The position numbers and the translations under genes are program-made. A DNA stretch of 63,844 bases, from positions 1 to 63,844 of the forward strand of contig NZ_AVHW01000059.1 in NCBI RefSeq assembly GCF_000449425.2, given 5' to 3'. The notes beneath the pieces are model-generated. The model did not search any database and had not been told where the DNA came from. It saw only the letters and a list, made by a program, of their open reading frames with translations. Positions 54,920-63,394 of the stretch are shown here, in pieces; within the stretch, counting starts at the first letter, position 1; every line of letters begins with the position of its first letter. The stretch is from Clostridioides difficile CD160. Lineage in GTDB: Bacteria; Bacillota; Clostridia; Peptostreptococcales; Peptostreptococcaceae.

Positions 54920-55222
54920 ATGATTAGGATATTGTTAGTGTGTGTTGGAGGTATGTCTTCTACTTTATTGGTAAATAAAATGGAGAAAGATGCAAAAAAA
55001 AGAAATATAGATTGTAAAATATGGGCAGTCGGAGAAGGCGATATAAAATCGGAACTCGATAATTTTGATATTTTACTTCTTGGACCACAGCTTAGATTTA
55101 TGTTTGATGATGTAAAATCTATAGTTGGAGATAGAGCTCCAGTATCTATAATAGATATGGTAAACTATGGTACTTGTAATGGTCATGCTGTATTAAATTC
55201 AGTCTTAGAAATATTAAAATAA
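54920..55222 (+). CDS. Orphan PTS EIIB component (lactose/cellobiose type)
   Basis: The ATG at 54920 (100 residues) has AAAAAGGAG 6 bases upstream; a TTG at 54899 in frame lies within the leader hairpin. The protein starts MIRILLVCVGGMSSTLLVNK, where Cys 8 is the phosphorylation site of the lactose/chitobiose EIIB family. It ends with LGPQLRFMFDDV and the Tyr/Gly-rich segment. No EIIA or EIIC is nearby, so it either serves a distant transporter or has a regulatory role. Confidence 0.85.
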   Translation: MIRILLVCVGGMSSTLLVNKMEKDAKKRNIDCKIWAVGEGDIKSELDNFDILLLGPQLRFMFDDVKSIVGDRAPVSIIDMVNYGTCNGHAVLNSVLEILK

Positions 55223-55231
55223 ATCATCTAT

Positions 55232-55262
55232 AGTGAACTCTATTATATAGAGTTCACTTTTT
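55232..55262. terminator. Bidirectional terminator between EIIB and ABC permease
   Basis: AGTGAACTCTAT and ATAGAGTTCACT are perfect arms around TAT, with a T run on the plus strand and an A run upstream. It lies between convergent genes. Confidence 0.88.
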
Positions 55263-55278
55263 ATTATAATTTTATAAT

Positions 55279-56034
55279 TTAACTTACCATTTCCTTTTTT
55301 AGTCTCCACATAGCAAGTGAAAAACTTGCACAGCATAATATTAAAAATAACAGGATAACAGGTAATATATCTCCAATAAGAATAGCCTCGCCAAATATTA
55401 AGCTACGTAAAGCATTAATAACATGGGTAAATGGATTGAGCATAACAGCTATTTTTAATCCTCCAGATAAATTTTCTATAGGGAAAAGAGCTGAACTTAA
55501 AAAGAAAATAGGAAGTACAATTGCAGTCATAATTGTTTCATAAATTATTTCATTTGGCAATAATAGACTTATAGAATAAGCTAGACTTGATAAAAAAAAT
55601 GCAGTCATAAATATTAGTATTATCATAAGCATAATTCCTCCAATGCCAGATTCTATCCTTACTGAGAAGAATATACTTACTATACATAAAATAGTTACTT
55701 CTAAGAAGGAAACTAAGATAGCTTCTAGTAATTGACCAAAAACAATTGAATATCTACTAATAGGTGCAATTAAAACCCTATAGAAACTTCCACTATTCTT
55801 CATTATGAAGTTGATGATACCACCACTACTACATGAGGAAAATATAACTAGAATAATAATACCTGGTAGTATAAAAGCGGTATAATTACTAATATTCATA
55901 TTACTCATAGTTTGATTTGCAATAGAGCTATAAAGTACAAGCCAAAGAAAAGGTTGTAATATAGTAACTATAAACGAGATTGGATTTTTAAAACGCCATT
56001 TCATACTACGCCATAAGATATTTAACATTCCCAT
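55279..56034 (-). CDS. ABC-2-type permease (drug/daunorubicin exporter type)
   Basis: The 251-residue protein has six membrane helices with the ABC-2 pattern: WRSMKWRFKNPISFIVTILQPFLWLVLY at the start, YTAFILPGIIILVIFSS, and FLSSALFPIENLSGGLKIAVMLNPFTHVINALR (about 178). It pairs with the ATPase gene, which it overlaps by 13 bases. The complex is likely an exporter for an antibiotic or lipid-like compound. Confidence 0.87.
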   Translation of the reverse strand: MGMLNILWRSMKWRFKNPISFIVTILQPFLWLVLYSSIANQTMSNMNISNYTAFILPGIIILVIFSSCSSGGIINFIMKNSGSFYRVLIAPISRYSIVFGQLLEAILVSFLEVTILCIVSIFFSVRIESGIGGIMLMIILIFMTAFFLSSLAYSISLLLPNEIIYETIMTAIVLPIFFLSSALFPIENLSGGLKIAVMLNPFTHVINALRSLIFGEAILIGDILPVILLFLILCCASFSLAMWRLKKEMVS

Positions 56035-56984
56035 TCCTCCTTTAAGCCTTTTTTAGAACTTGTTAATGCTAAAAAAACATCTTCAAGACTTGGCTCTACA
56101 ATTTCTATTGCATCAAATTTTATGTCATGTTCTAAAAGCCACTTATTTATTGAAGTAAAAGCAACTCTACTATCCTGTACACTTATAAAAATTGAATTCT
56201 CTCTTATACTCATAAACTTGGCTAATCCAATATTTTTAATTTCATCTTTATATTTTTTTATATCTTTGATATCATGAAAAGCTATACGAAGTATATTTTG
56301 TCTGATATAGCCACGTAAACTGGATGGCGTTCCATGTGCCAAATCTTTTCCATTTTTCATAATACAAATGTTATCACTCAATTGTTCAGCTTCTTCAAGA
56401 TAATGAGTAGTTAGAAATATAGTTGTGCCATACTCATCTCTAATTTTTAATAACATATCCCACATAGATTTTCTTGAATCTACATCCATACCAACAGTTG
56501 GTTCATCCAGAAATAGAATTTTAGGAGATGATACCATATTCATAGCTATGTCTAATCTACGCTTCACTCCACCAGAATATGATGAAGTGGGATATTTTAA
56601 GTAGTTAGATAACTCAAATTTATCAATTAAAGATTCTATTCTTTGTTTTGCAATTTGTGGTTCTACTTTATACATCTTGCTTTGAAATACCATATTTTCC
56701 ATAAGAGACAGGTGCTCATCAATAGAGACTTGTTGTGCTACACAAGCAATCTGAGTACGTATCCAAGAAGGATTATCTACTAAATCTTTTCCAAAGACTG
56801 TTACATTTCCAGATGTAGGTTTATAAAAGGTGGTCAAAATGTTGATAAGAGAAGATTTACCAGCTCCATTAGGACCAAGTAAAGAAAAAATCTCTCCAGC
56901 ATTTACATTAAAACTTAGACCATTTAAAGCTTTCACACCATTTTTATACTCTTTTACTAAATTATCTATTTTAATTGCTATCAT
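56022..56984 (-). CDS. ABC exporter ATPase (DrrA type)
   Basis: The 320-residue ATPase has Walker A LLGPNGAGKSSLI (about 35), Q loop CVAQQ, signature SYSGGVKRRLDIAMNM (about 138), Walker B ILFLDEPTVGMD (about 157) and H loop TTHYLEEAEQ. The C-terminal 100 residues form the extra domain of DrrA-like exporters. It overlaps the permease gene and starts 3 bases after the GyrI-like gene. Confidence 0.9.
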   Translation of the reverse strand: MIAIKIDNLVKEYKNGVKALNGLSFNVNAGEIFSLLGPNGAGKSSLINILTTFYKPTSGNVTVFGKDLVDNPSWIRTQIACVAQQVSIDEHLSLMENMVFQSKMYKVEPQIAKQRIESLIDKFELSNYLKYPTSSYSGGVKRRLDIAMNMVSSPKILFLDEPTVGMDVDSRKSMWDMLLKIRDEYGTTIFLTTHYLEEAEQLSDNICIMKNGKDLAHGTPSSLRGYIRQNILRIAFHDIKDIKKYKDEIKNIGLAKFMSIRENSIFISVQDSRVAFTSINKWLLEHDIKFDAIEIVEPSLEDVFLALTSSKKGLKEEWEC

Positions 56985-56987
56985 ATG

Positions 56988-57446
56988 TTATTCCTCCTCT
57001 TTAAGTGGAAATATGATTTCTGTAATATATTTATCTGGATTTCCTTTTATCAGCATACCTGGTCCTTTAATGAATACTTCTCTCCAAGGAGTTTGTATTT
57101 CTATATTATTTTCATGAATGTATTTAAATATCATTTCGTACGTTTTAGGTAAAGTACTATATGAGCCTATGTGAGTGAAAAACAAAGCTTTTATTTTAGG
57201 AAATTCTTTTATGGTTACACCAATGCGATTTGGAGTTTCAGAAGTTGGAACACATAATTCCATTTCTCCAAAACCAGTTTTTTGGTTAACATTATAGTAA
57301 CAGAAGAATGGAGCCCCATTAGATTTTCCCTTTATAGATTTAAATACATTTGGAAAGTACTTTGTTGCTTCAGTAATAGGTCCGTTATAACGCATAGTAG
57401 CTGCTGCGACTGGTTCAATATTTTTGATTTCAATTTTATAACTCAT
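56988..57446 (-). CDS. GyrI-like small-molecule-binding protein
   Basis: The 152-residue protein is a stand-alone AraC effector-binding/GyrI domain: VAAATMRYNGPITEATKYFPNVF at the start, GFGEMELCVPTSETP (about 53), ALFFTHIGSYSTLPKTYEMIFKYIHENNI (about 87) and EVFIKGPGM. It lacks a DNA-binding domain. First gene of a minus-strand operon with a DrrAB-like exporter, so it may bind or hydrolyse the exported compound. TAGGAGGTAAACAA precedes the ATG. Confidence 0.82.
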   Translation of the reverse strand: MSYKIEIKNIEPVAAATMRYNGPITEATKYFPNVFKSIKGKSNGAPFFCYYNVNQKTGFGEMELCVPTSETPNRIGVTIKEFPKIKALFFTHIGSYSTLPKTYEMIFKYIHENNIEIQTPWREVFIKGPGMLIKGNPDKYITEIIFPLKEEE

Positions 57447-57679
57447 TTGTTTACCTCCTAATATGTGTTAATATTTTTACTAGATTTTTAAGAGTTAATA
57501 CAGATAAGATTTTTGACTGGTTGATAATATATAATCTTATCTCATTTACTTGTTTTCAAGTCTAACATAACATAAAATATATATCCTCTCATTTGATGCT
57601 CCATTTTGTAAAGTTATTATTTAAGCTTTACATTTAACTCTTTAATAAATTAAAGTTAGGGTTAAATAATAAAAAAGTA

Positions 57680-57717
57680 TTTACAAATTAAGTGTATTAA
57701 TCGTATAATACACTTAA
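57680..57717 (+). promoter_or_regulatory. Promoter and distal operator of the GntR-ABC operon
   Basis: TTTACA (57680-57685), an 18-base spacer and TATAAT (57704-57709) make a good promoter. A 12-bp perfect inverted repeat (57688-57699 and 57706-57717; arm TTAAGTGTATTA) overlaps the -10 box. It fits YtrA-type operators (GTGTATTA...TAATACAC). Binding would block RNA polymerase. Confidence 0.75.
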
Positions 57718-57764
57718 TAGAATATTAAAGAAGGTCTGAACTGAATGTGTATTTTTTTAAAGTA

Positions 57765-57788
57765 AGTGTACTAACGTATTAATACACT
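57765..57788 (+). promoter_or_regulatory. Second GntR operator near the GntR start
   Basis: AGTGTACTAA-CGTA-TTAATACACT is an inverted repeat with 9 of 10 matching positions and the same half site as the operator at 57688-57717. It ends 4 bases before the SD of the GntR gene. A further half site AAGTGTATTAA lies near 58205, before the ABC ATPase gene. Confidence 0.7.
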
Positions 57789-57803
57789 AGAATAGGAGGA
57801 ATC

Positions 57804-58160
57804 ATGAATTTTGAACTAGATAATACAACTCCCATTTATTTGCAAATAGTAAAGCATATAAAAAGACAAATAGTAACAGGAGAGTTGAAACCAGGAGAGA
57901 CAATACCCTCAAGGAGAGAAATGGCACTTAATCTAAAAGTAAATTTAAATACTGTTCAAAGAGCATACAAGGAGATGGGTGATATGAATATAATAAATAC
58001 TTTTAAAAACTATCAAAGTAGTGTAACAGTTGATGAGAATATATTAAAAAACTTAAAATTAGAGCTTATAAATGAGTCTTTATCTGTTTTTATAGAAAAT
58101 ATGAAAGCAATAAATGTTACGAAAGAAGAAGTTTTAAAGATAATAGAAGATGAATATTAG
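57804..58160 (+). CDS. GntR-family regulator, YtrA subfamily
   Basis: The 118-residue protein has the N-terminal winged helix (TPIYLQIVKHIKRQIVTGELKPGETIPSRREMALNLKVNLNTVQRAYKEM, about 9-57) and only a short helical dimerisation tail, which defines the YtrA type. These repress adjacent ABC operons induced by cell-wall antibiotics or related stress. Two matching palindromes lie upstream, so it is probably autoregulated and controls the ABC genes that follow. AGGAGGAATC precedes the ATG. Confidence 0.9.
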   Translation: MNFELDNTTPIYLQIVKHIKRQIVTGELKPGETIPSRREMALNLKVNLNTVQRAYKEMGDMNIINTFKNYQSSVTVDENILKNLKLELINESLSVFIENMKAINVTKEEVLKIIEDEY

Positions 58161-58232
58161 CCTTTTAACAAATATAAAACTCAATTTAGAAAGTTTATTG
58201 TACAAGTGTATTAAATATGGAGGATATTAAAT

Positions 58233-58949
58233 ATGATAGAAATAAAGAATGTCAGTAAAACATATAAAAGGATGCAAGGGATTAAAATAAGAAAAATAGA
58301 TGCTTTAAAGAGTGTAAGCTTTAATATAGAAAAAGGTAAAATAACTGCGTTACTTGGAATAAATGGAGTTGGTAAATCAACCATGTTAAAAGCAATAGCA
58401 GGGCTTATAAGCATTGATAGTGGAGAGATTCTTATAGATGGAGCAAAAATAAATGAAAAGATATATAATAAACTAGCATTTGTCCCAGATGTAGAGTCTC
58501 ATTTTAGTAATACAACAATAAAAGAAACCTTTGAATTTATGGAAATATTTTATCCAAAATGGAATAAAGAAAAATCAAAAGAAATGATGAACATATTCAG
58601 ATTAGATGAAGATGAAATAATTGATAATTTATCAAAAGGAAATATTGCAAGAGTAAAATTAATACTTGGATTTTGCCAAGACCCAGAGTATATACTACTT
58701 GATGAACCATTTACAGGAATTGATTTGTTTAAGAGGGAAGAGTTTATAGGGGTAATAGCACAATATATGGAGGAAAATCAAGCTATTATCATAACTACTC
58801 ATGAAATAGTAGAGATAGAAAGCTTAGTCGATGAAGTCATAATTCTTGATGAAGGGAAGATTATAACTTCATTTAATGCAGAAGAATTAAGAGAAAGAGA
58901 AGGGAAATCTATATTAGATAAAATGAGGGAGGTATATAAGAATGAATAA
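58233..58949 (+). CDS. ABC transporter ATPase (YtrB-like)
   Basis: The 238-residue ATPase has Walker A LLGINGVGKSTMLKAIAGL (about 41), the signature LSKGNIARVKLILGF (about 134; LSGGQ reads LSKGN) and Walker B YILLDEPFTGID (about 155). It is the only ATPase in the operon and presumably serves both membrane proteins at 58942 and 60985. It overlaps the next gene by 8 bases. TGGAGGATATTAAAT precedes the ATG. Confidence 0.88.
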   Translation: MIEIKNVSKTYKRMQGIKIRKIDALKSVSFNIEKGKITALLGINGVGKSTMLKAIAGLISIDSGEILIDGAKINEKIYNKLAFVPDVESHFSNTTIKETFEFMEIFYPKWNKEKSKEMMNIFRLDEDEIIDNLSKGNIARVKLILGFCQDPEYILLDEPFTGIDLFKREEFIGVIAQYMEENQAIIITTHEIVEIESLVDEVIILDEGKIITSFNAEELREREGKSILDKMREVYKNE

Positions 58950-59766
58950 ACTTCTATATCTAATAAATGTAGATTTGAGAAGAAGCAATAGGTTTTATAT
59001 AGCTTATATATCATTTTTTTCATTAATTACACTTGGTTTAAATTTATTTGAAATGAATAAATTTAAAAACTCTAGATTTATTATGAACTTAGCAATAGAA
59101 GATTTTGGAGGTATATTTTATGGAATAGGTATACTTAGTAACCTTGGATTTATCCAAAATATATTGTTCTTTGGTATGTTGGGAATCTTTATATACTATG
59201 TTTTTATGTGGAAAAAAGAGTTCTTTTCAAAAAATCAAAGCATTTATACACTTATGATGTTACCACAGAATAAGTTTAAGATTTGTATAACTAAGTCAAT
59301 TGCTTTGATAACAATGATATATGGTTTTTTGATAAGTCAGATAGCAATATTATTTATATGTAAATATATATTTAATTTTATTTTTAGAAATATGCCGATA
59401 ATCAACATGTCTTTCGCACAAGATTTATATTATTTTAATTTAAGAAGTATACCTGTTGATTTTATATCTTTTATGGAGATATATGTTTTTTTACTACTTA
59501 TAGCTATTTCTTTTGTAAATTGTTGTATATTATTTATATTTTCTTATATAAATAGGCTTCATATAATTTTAATCGCTTTTGTAGTTTTAATAGGCTTATA
59601 TTTTTCAACAGTATATATAAATATAATCAATTTATTTAGAAAATATTATCAGTTCATTGGAATACAATTTAATACTTTAGTAACTGGTTTACTAAGTTTT
59701 TTAATTATAATGTCTATTCTAAATGGAATATCTTATTTTCTAATTAAAAAGAAAGTATCTCTTTAG
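58942..59766 (+). CDS. ABC permease-like membrane protein, first copy
   Basis: The 274-residue protein has about six membrane helices. The stretch FMWKKEFFSKNQSIYTLMMLPQNKFKICITKSI (about 88-120) is clearly repeated in the protein at 60985 (FIWYRDFDGKSKSIYTLIMLPKNR), so the two are paralogues. It likely forms the membrane part of the YtrB-like transporter. It overlaps the ATPase gene, and the secreted-type protein follows 10 bases later. Confidence 0.8.
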   Translation: MNKLLYLINVDLRRSNRFYIAYISFFSLITLGLNLFEMNKFKNSRFIMNLAIEDFGGIFYGIGILSNLGFIQNILFFGMLGIFIYYVFMWKKEFFSKNQSIYTLMMLPQNKFKICITKSIALITMIYGFLISQIAILFICKYIFNFIFRNMPIINMSFAQDLYYFNLRSIPVDFISFMEIYVFLLLIAISFVNCCILFIFSYINRLHIILIAFVVLIGLYFSTVYINIINLFRKYYQFIGIQFNTLVTGLLSFLIIMSILNGISYFLIKKKVSL

Positions 59767-59776
59767 GAGGGGTGGT

Positions 59777-60976
59777 ATGAAATTAAAATCTAAAATATCT
59801 ATACTTATTATATTTTTGACTTTAGCAATATATTTTAGTATAGGTTTGTTAAATAATGAAGACAATTTGAAGATAAAAACTATAAAAGGTGACCCAGATG
59901 AATTAGACTATATAAACATAAATTTTGGATATGATTTTAATGGATATATAAATTCACATTATACAATAAATGGAAACAATAAAATTAAAAAGACTGAATT
60001 AGTAAAACTACAAAAAGATAGTGAGAATACGAATAATTTAATTGATGTATCTAGTGGTTCTGATTTAATTGCTCATGTTGGTTTTGAAACGAATGATGAT
60101 TCAAAAGAGATAAATTTTGTTATAGATGAGAAAAAAGAAGATTTGGACAAAGGTGTATTTGCATCTGAAGGAAGTGATAAGGGCATTGAATATGAAAAAC
60201 TAGATATGAATAATTTTACAAGAACAAAATATAAAGTAGATAAAAATACTGATGATTATTATGCAAAGATACTATCATCAAAAAGATATAAAAAAGACTT
60301 ATATGTGTCTGTCCTTTATGCTGAAAGTGATTCATCAGAAAATAATAAAGAATATTCAAGCACTATAGATATAATAAAAATCAATCCAGAAAATAAAAAA
60401 ATACAGATAATAAAAAGTATAAATTTAAGTAATTATTTTTCTAAAAAATACAAAAACATAGAAACTATTGGCGTAAGTTATGCTAGCAAATATGAAGATA
60501 AGATGTATATTTTAGTAAATGTATCAAAGGCAAGTACAGGTGATAATAGTGATTCTAAATTTAATTTACTTGAGTATAATCTTGAAGAAAATAAAGAAAA
60601 AATAATGGAATTAAAAACAGATAGTAAAATGACTTTAGAAAAAGCAAAGTTAGAAGATAATAAATTATACATGGTAATGTCAAATGCTTATGATGATAAT
60701 TCAAATATAGAGTTAAATTTACTTACCTATAATATGTTAGATAAAAATTTAAGTGAAGATAAATATGTTTTAGAAGGTAGAGATAAAAGAGAAATTGGAA
60801 GTGTTGAAATTGATTCAAACAAAATCATTGTATATACATCAAAGCAAAGCTCTATATTATCTTGGGATAATAAATATATGTTATATATAATAAATAAAAA
60901 GTCTAAGGAAGTGGTATACGAAGGGGAATTACAATTTAACAGTTCAAATAGTATGCTAGAATTTGAAATAAAGTAG
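59777..60976 (+). CDS. Membrane-anchored extracellular protein, first copy
   Basis: The 399-residue protein has one N-terminal helix (ISILIIFLTLAIYFSIGLL, about 6-24), then an all-outside, Asn/Lys/Asp-rich, beta-strand-rich domain. Repeats such as DLYVSVLYAES, KMYILVNVSKAS and KLYMVMSNAYDD suggest a propeller-like fold. No enzyme motif is visible. A paralogue lies at 61808. It is probably an accessory protein that binds a ligand or the cell wall for the ABC system. Confidence 0.7.
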   Translation: MKLKSKISILIIFLTLAIYFSIGLLNNEDNLKIKTIKGDPDELDYININFGYDFNGYINSHYTINGNNKIKKTELVKLQKDSENTNNLIDVSSGSDLIAHVGFETNDDSKEINFVIDEKKEDLDKGVFASEGSDKGIEYEKLDMNNFTRTKYKVDKNTDDYYAKILSSKRYKKDLYVSVLYAESDSSENNKEYSSTIDIIKINPENKKIQIIKSINLSNYFSKKYKNIETIGVSYASKYEDKMYILVNVSKASTGDNSDSKFNLLEYNLEENKEKIMELKTDSKMTLEKAKLEDNKLYMVMSNAYDDNSNIELNLLTYNMLDKNLSEDKYVLEGRDKREIGSVEIDSNKIIVYTSKQSSILSWDNKYMLYIINKKSKEVVYEGELQFNSSNSMLEFEIK

Positions 60977-60984
60977 GTGAATTA

Positions 60985-61797
60985 ATGAAAGATTTAATGA
61001 AATTATTCGAATTTGAATTAAAAAGAAATATAAAAAACTATGTATTTATAATAATTTTTTGCTGTTCTTTTGTGATTTTAAATATAGTAAACAACTTAAA
61101 TGACTATAATTACATAATAGAAAATGCAGTTAAAAAAGAACAGTTAACAAAAATAGGAGATACAATAGAAACAGCAAATATCATAGGTTTTTCAAGTTTC
61201 AGAAATATAATGAGTTCTACAGATTTATGGTTTATATTTGGTATAATCGCATGTATTTGCTATGCTTTTTTTATTTGGTACAGGGATTTTGATGGAAAGA
61301 GTAAATCTATATATACACTTATAATGTTACCTAAAAATAGAATCAATATCTATATATCTAAATTATTAAATATATTATTTCTAGTATATAGTTACACAAT
61401 AATATTTACAATAACTTTGTTTATTATGAGTAAATTGTTGCCTAATTATATGCTGGGGGATATTGTAAGTTATGGATTTATACAAGAAACAATATATAAT
61501 TTGAAAATATTACTTCCATATAGTTTTGAAATACTGCTTGTAGAGTATATATTTTTACTGATAGGATGTGTATCTGTAGTGTTTACATCAATTCTTATAA
61601 ATAAGTCTACTTATAAACTAAGCACTTTAATAAGTTTCATGTTTTTAGTTTTGGAAATTTTAATATTTATAATTTCTGTAGTATTTATTATACCTTATGA
61701 ATACAGTAATATATTTATTTCCTTATATTCAAGTATAAACATATTTGTATGTAGTTTTATATCTAATAAACTTTTGAAGCAGAAGATTGACTTTTAG
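60985..61797 (+). CDS. ABC permease-like membrane protein, second copy
   Basis: The 270-residue protein is paralogous to the one at 58942: similar length, about six helices, and the shared SIYTLIMLPKNRINIYISKLLN segment (about 108). Residues 1-30 have the same layout (LFEFELKRNIKNYVFIIIFC). It may pair with the first copy as a heterodimer around the single ATPase. It starts 8 bases after the first extracellular protein gene. Confidence 0.8.
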   Translation: MKDLMKLFEFELKRNIKNYVFIIIFCCSFVILNIVNNLNDYNYIIENAVKKEQLTKIGDTIETANIIGFSSFRNIMSSTDLWFIFGIIACICYAFFIWYRDFDGKSKSIYTLIMLPKNRINIYISKLLNILFLVYSYTIIFTITLFIMSKLLPNYMLGDIVSYGFIQETIYNLKILLPYSFEILLVEYIFLLIGCVSVVFTSILINKSTYKLSTLISFMFLVLEILIFIISVVFIIPYEYSNIFISLYSSINIFVCSFISNKLLKQKIDF

Positions 61798-61807
61798 GAG
61801 GTGTATT

Positions 61808-63076
61808 ATGAAAGAAAAAAATATAGGAAAATATACAATATATTTTATAATAATGTGCTTATTAATGATTGTCATGACTTCAATATTGAGTTATTTTAAT
61901 AAGGACAAACTATCTATAAATACTTTAAAGGGTAATATAAAAGATATAGGGAAAGCAAGCTTAGTATATACGCCTAACATAAATAAATTTTCTTATGAAG
62001 AGGTAATTGTAAGTAAGAATGGAATAAAAAATGATACAAATCCTAAATTAAAAATTAGAAATGATTATCTAAATATTGATAAGAAATACAGTGATTTTAT
62101 CAATGATAAAGGATTTGAATTTTTATATAAAGATGATTTAAATATAGGAGAAGCATACTCTTCTGTTAAGTCTAGTTTGGAGCAAGAGAGGGTTAATTTA
62201 AATGATTGCATAAAGATTACAAATAAAAATTTAAAAAGTGGTGTAGAAGAAAATTTTGATATTAGTTTAAAGAAATCTGATTTTAAAGAAAATAGTTGGC
62301 AAACTGTGTTTAATAAAATATATAAAGGTAACTTATATATGGTAGTTAGTGAAACTAATCTTTCGGGCTCTAAAGTTAATAATATCTGCATATTAAAGAT
62401 AGATATAAAAGATAAGTCTTATAAATTGTTAAATAGATTTAACTTAGACTTACATAATGGATATCAGCAAAATATCAATGAAATCAAATTTTATATAGGA
62501 AGCAAAATCTATTTAGAAATAGTAAACAATAAAAGTACAAATGGAGATATCGAAGGATATGATAATTATTCCAATTTTGTCGTATATGATATAGAAGATA
62601 ACACTTTTAATATGAGTAATAAATTTATGGATAATCTAAATCAAGAAAAAAATGCCAATCAAAAAGAGATGGGATTATTAAGCAAAACTAAGTTAGATTA
62701 CGTTGTTAAAAATAGTAAGCTAAATCTTATAGCTACAGATAGTAGTAATTCTATAATCAATCTTGTTTATGATATTAATGCAAATAATATTAAACTAGAA
62801 GATTATGAGATACTTGATTTTAAAGTAGACTATAGTGATACATCATCTGGAATTAGGAAAGTTAAGTTATTAGATGATAAGATATATTCTATTTCAAGTA
62901 TAAAAGAGAATCTATCAGGAGAAAAAAAAGGAAGTAGAGGGGTTTTTGATGTAATTGGAACTAAACCAATAAAATTTCAAGTATTTGATATGAAACTTAG
63001 AAAGATATTATATGAAGCTGAGTTAATAAATGGAGATGTGAGTTTACACGATAAGTTATTTTTTGTTGCTAATTAG
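61808..63076 (+). CDS. Membrane-anchored extracellular protein, second copy
   Basis: I use the ATG at 61808 (422 residues), which has AGGAGGTGTATT directly upstream; the frame extends to 61787 inside the previous gene. One N-terminal helix (YTIYFIIMCLLMIVMTSIL, about 8-26) is followed by an extracellular domain with the same beta-rich, propeller-like pattern as the product at 59777 (NLYMVVSETNLSGS, KIYLEIVNN, KIYSISSIKE). It ends the operon; a terminator lies 62 bases downstream. Confidence 0.7.
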   Translation: MKEKNIGKYTIYFIIMCLLMIVMTSILSYFNKDKLSINTLKGNIKDIGKASLVYTPNINKFSYEEVIVSKNGIKNDTNPKLKIRNDYLNIDKKYSDFINDKGFEFLYKDDLNIGEAYSSVKSSLEQERVNLNDCIKITNKNLKSGVEENFDISLKKSDFKENSWQTVFNKIYKGNLYMVVSETNLSGSKVNNICILKIDIKDKSYKLLNRFNLDLHNGYQQNINEIKFYIGSKIYLEIVNNKSTNGDIEGYDNYSNFVVYDIEDNTFNMSNKFMDNLNQEKNANQKEMGLLSKTKLDYVVKNSKLNLIATDSSNSIINLVYDINANNIKLEDYEILDFKVDYSDTSSGIRKVKLLDDKIYSISSIKENLSGEKKGSRGVFDVIGTKPIKFQVFDMKLRKILYEAELINGDVSLHDKLFFVAN

Positions 63077-63137
63077 ATGGTAGTATTAATTGTATCACTT
63101 TAGGTTGCTATATATTTACTATAGATTAAATATAAAT

Positions 63138-63186
63138 AAGATGAGATAATCAAAAATATATTTTGATTATTTTGTCTTATTTTTAA
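63138..63186 (+). terminator. Terminator of the GntR-ABC operon
   Basis: AAGATGAGATAATCAAAA pairs with TTTTGATTATTTTGTCTT around an AT loop, with a TTTTT tail. Between it and 63355 there is only AT-rich DNA with no assignable gene. Confidence 0.75.
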
Positions 63187-63355
63187 ATTTAATATAAAAA
63201 TATTTTTTAATATTTTCTGTGTTATATCATTTTTTAACTTGTATTTAATTCACTAAGATTTGAAATAGAATGAGTATAGTGGTAAAATTAATTATTAGAA
63301 TATTAAAAATAATAAATAAATAAAACATTATACTTAAAAGGGGGAGTACTTTAAG

Positions 63356-63394
63356 ATGAACAAAAAATATATTAAAGCAGGAAATTTAATTGAT
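63356..63394 (+). CDS. 5' exon of a split gene (13 codons)
   Basis: AAGGGGGAGTACTTTAAG precedes an ATG at 63356 that opens MNKKYIKAGNLID. The frame reaches TTGAT at 63390-63394 and then hits TAA within three bases if not spliced. A group I intron begins there, so the rest of the gene should lie beyond the window. Codons and SD look real. The product cannot be named from 13 residues. Confidence 0.6.
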
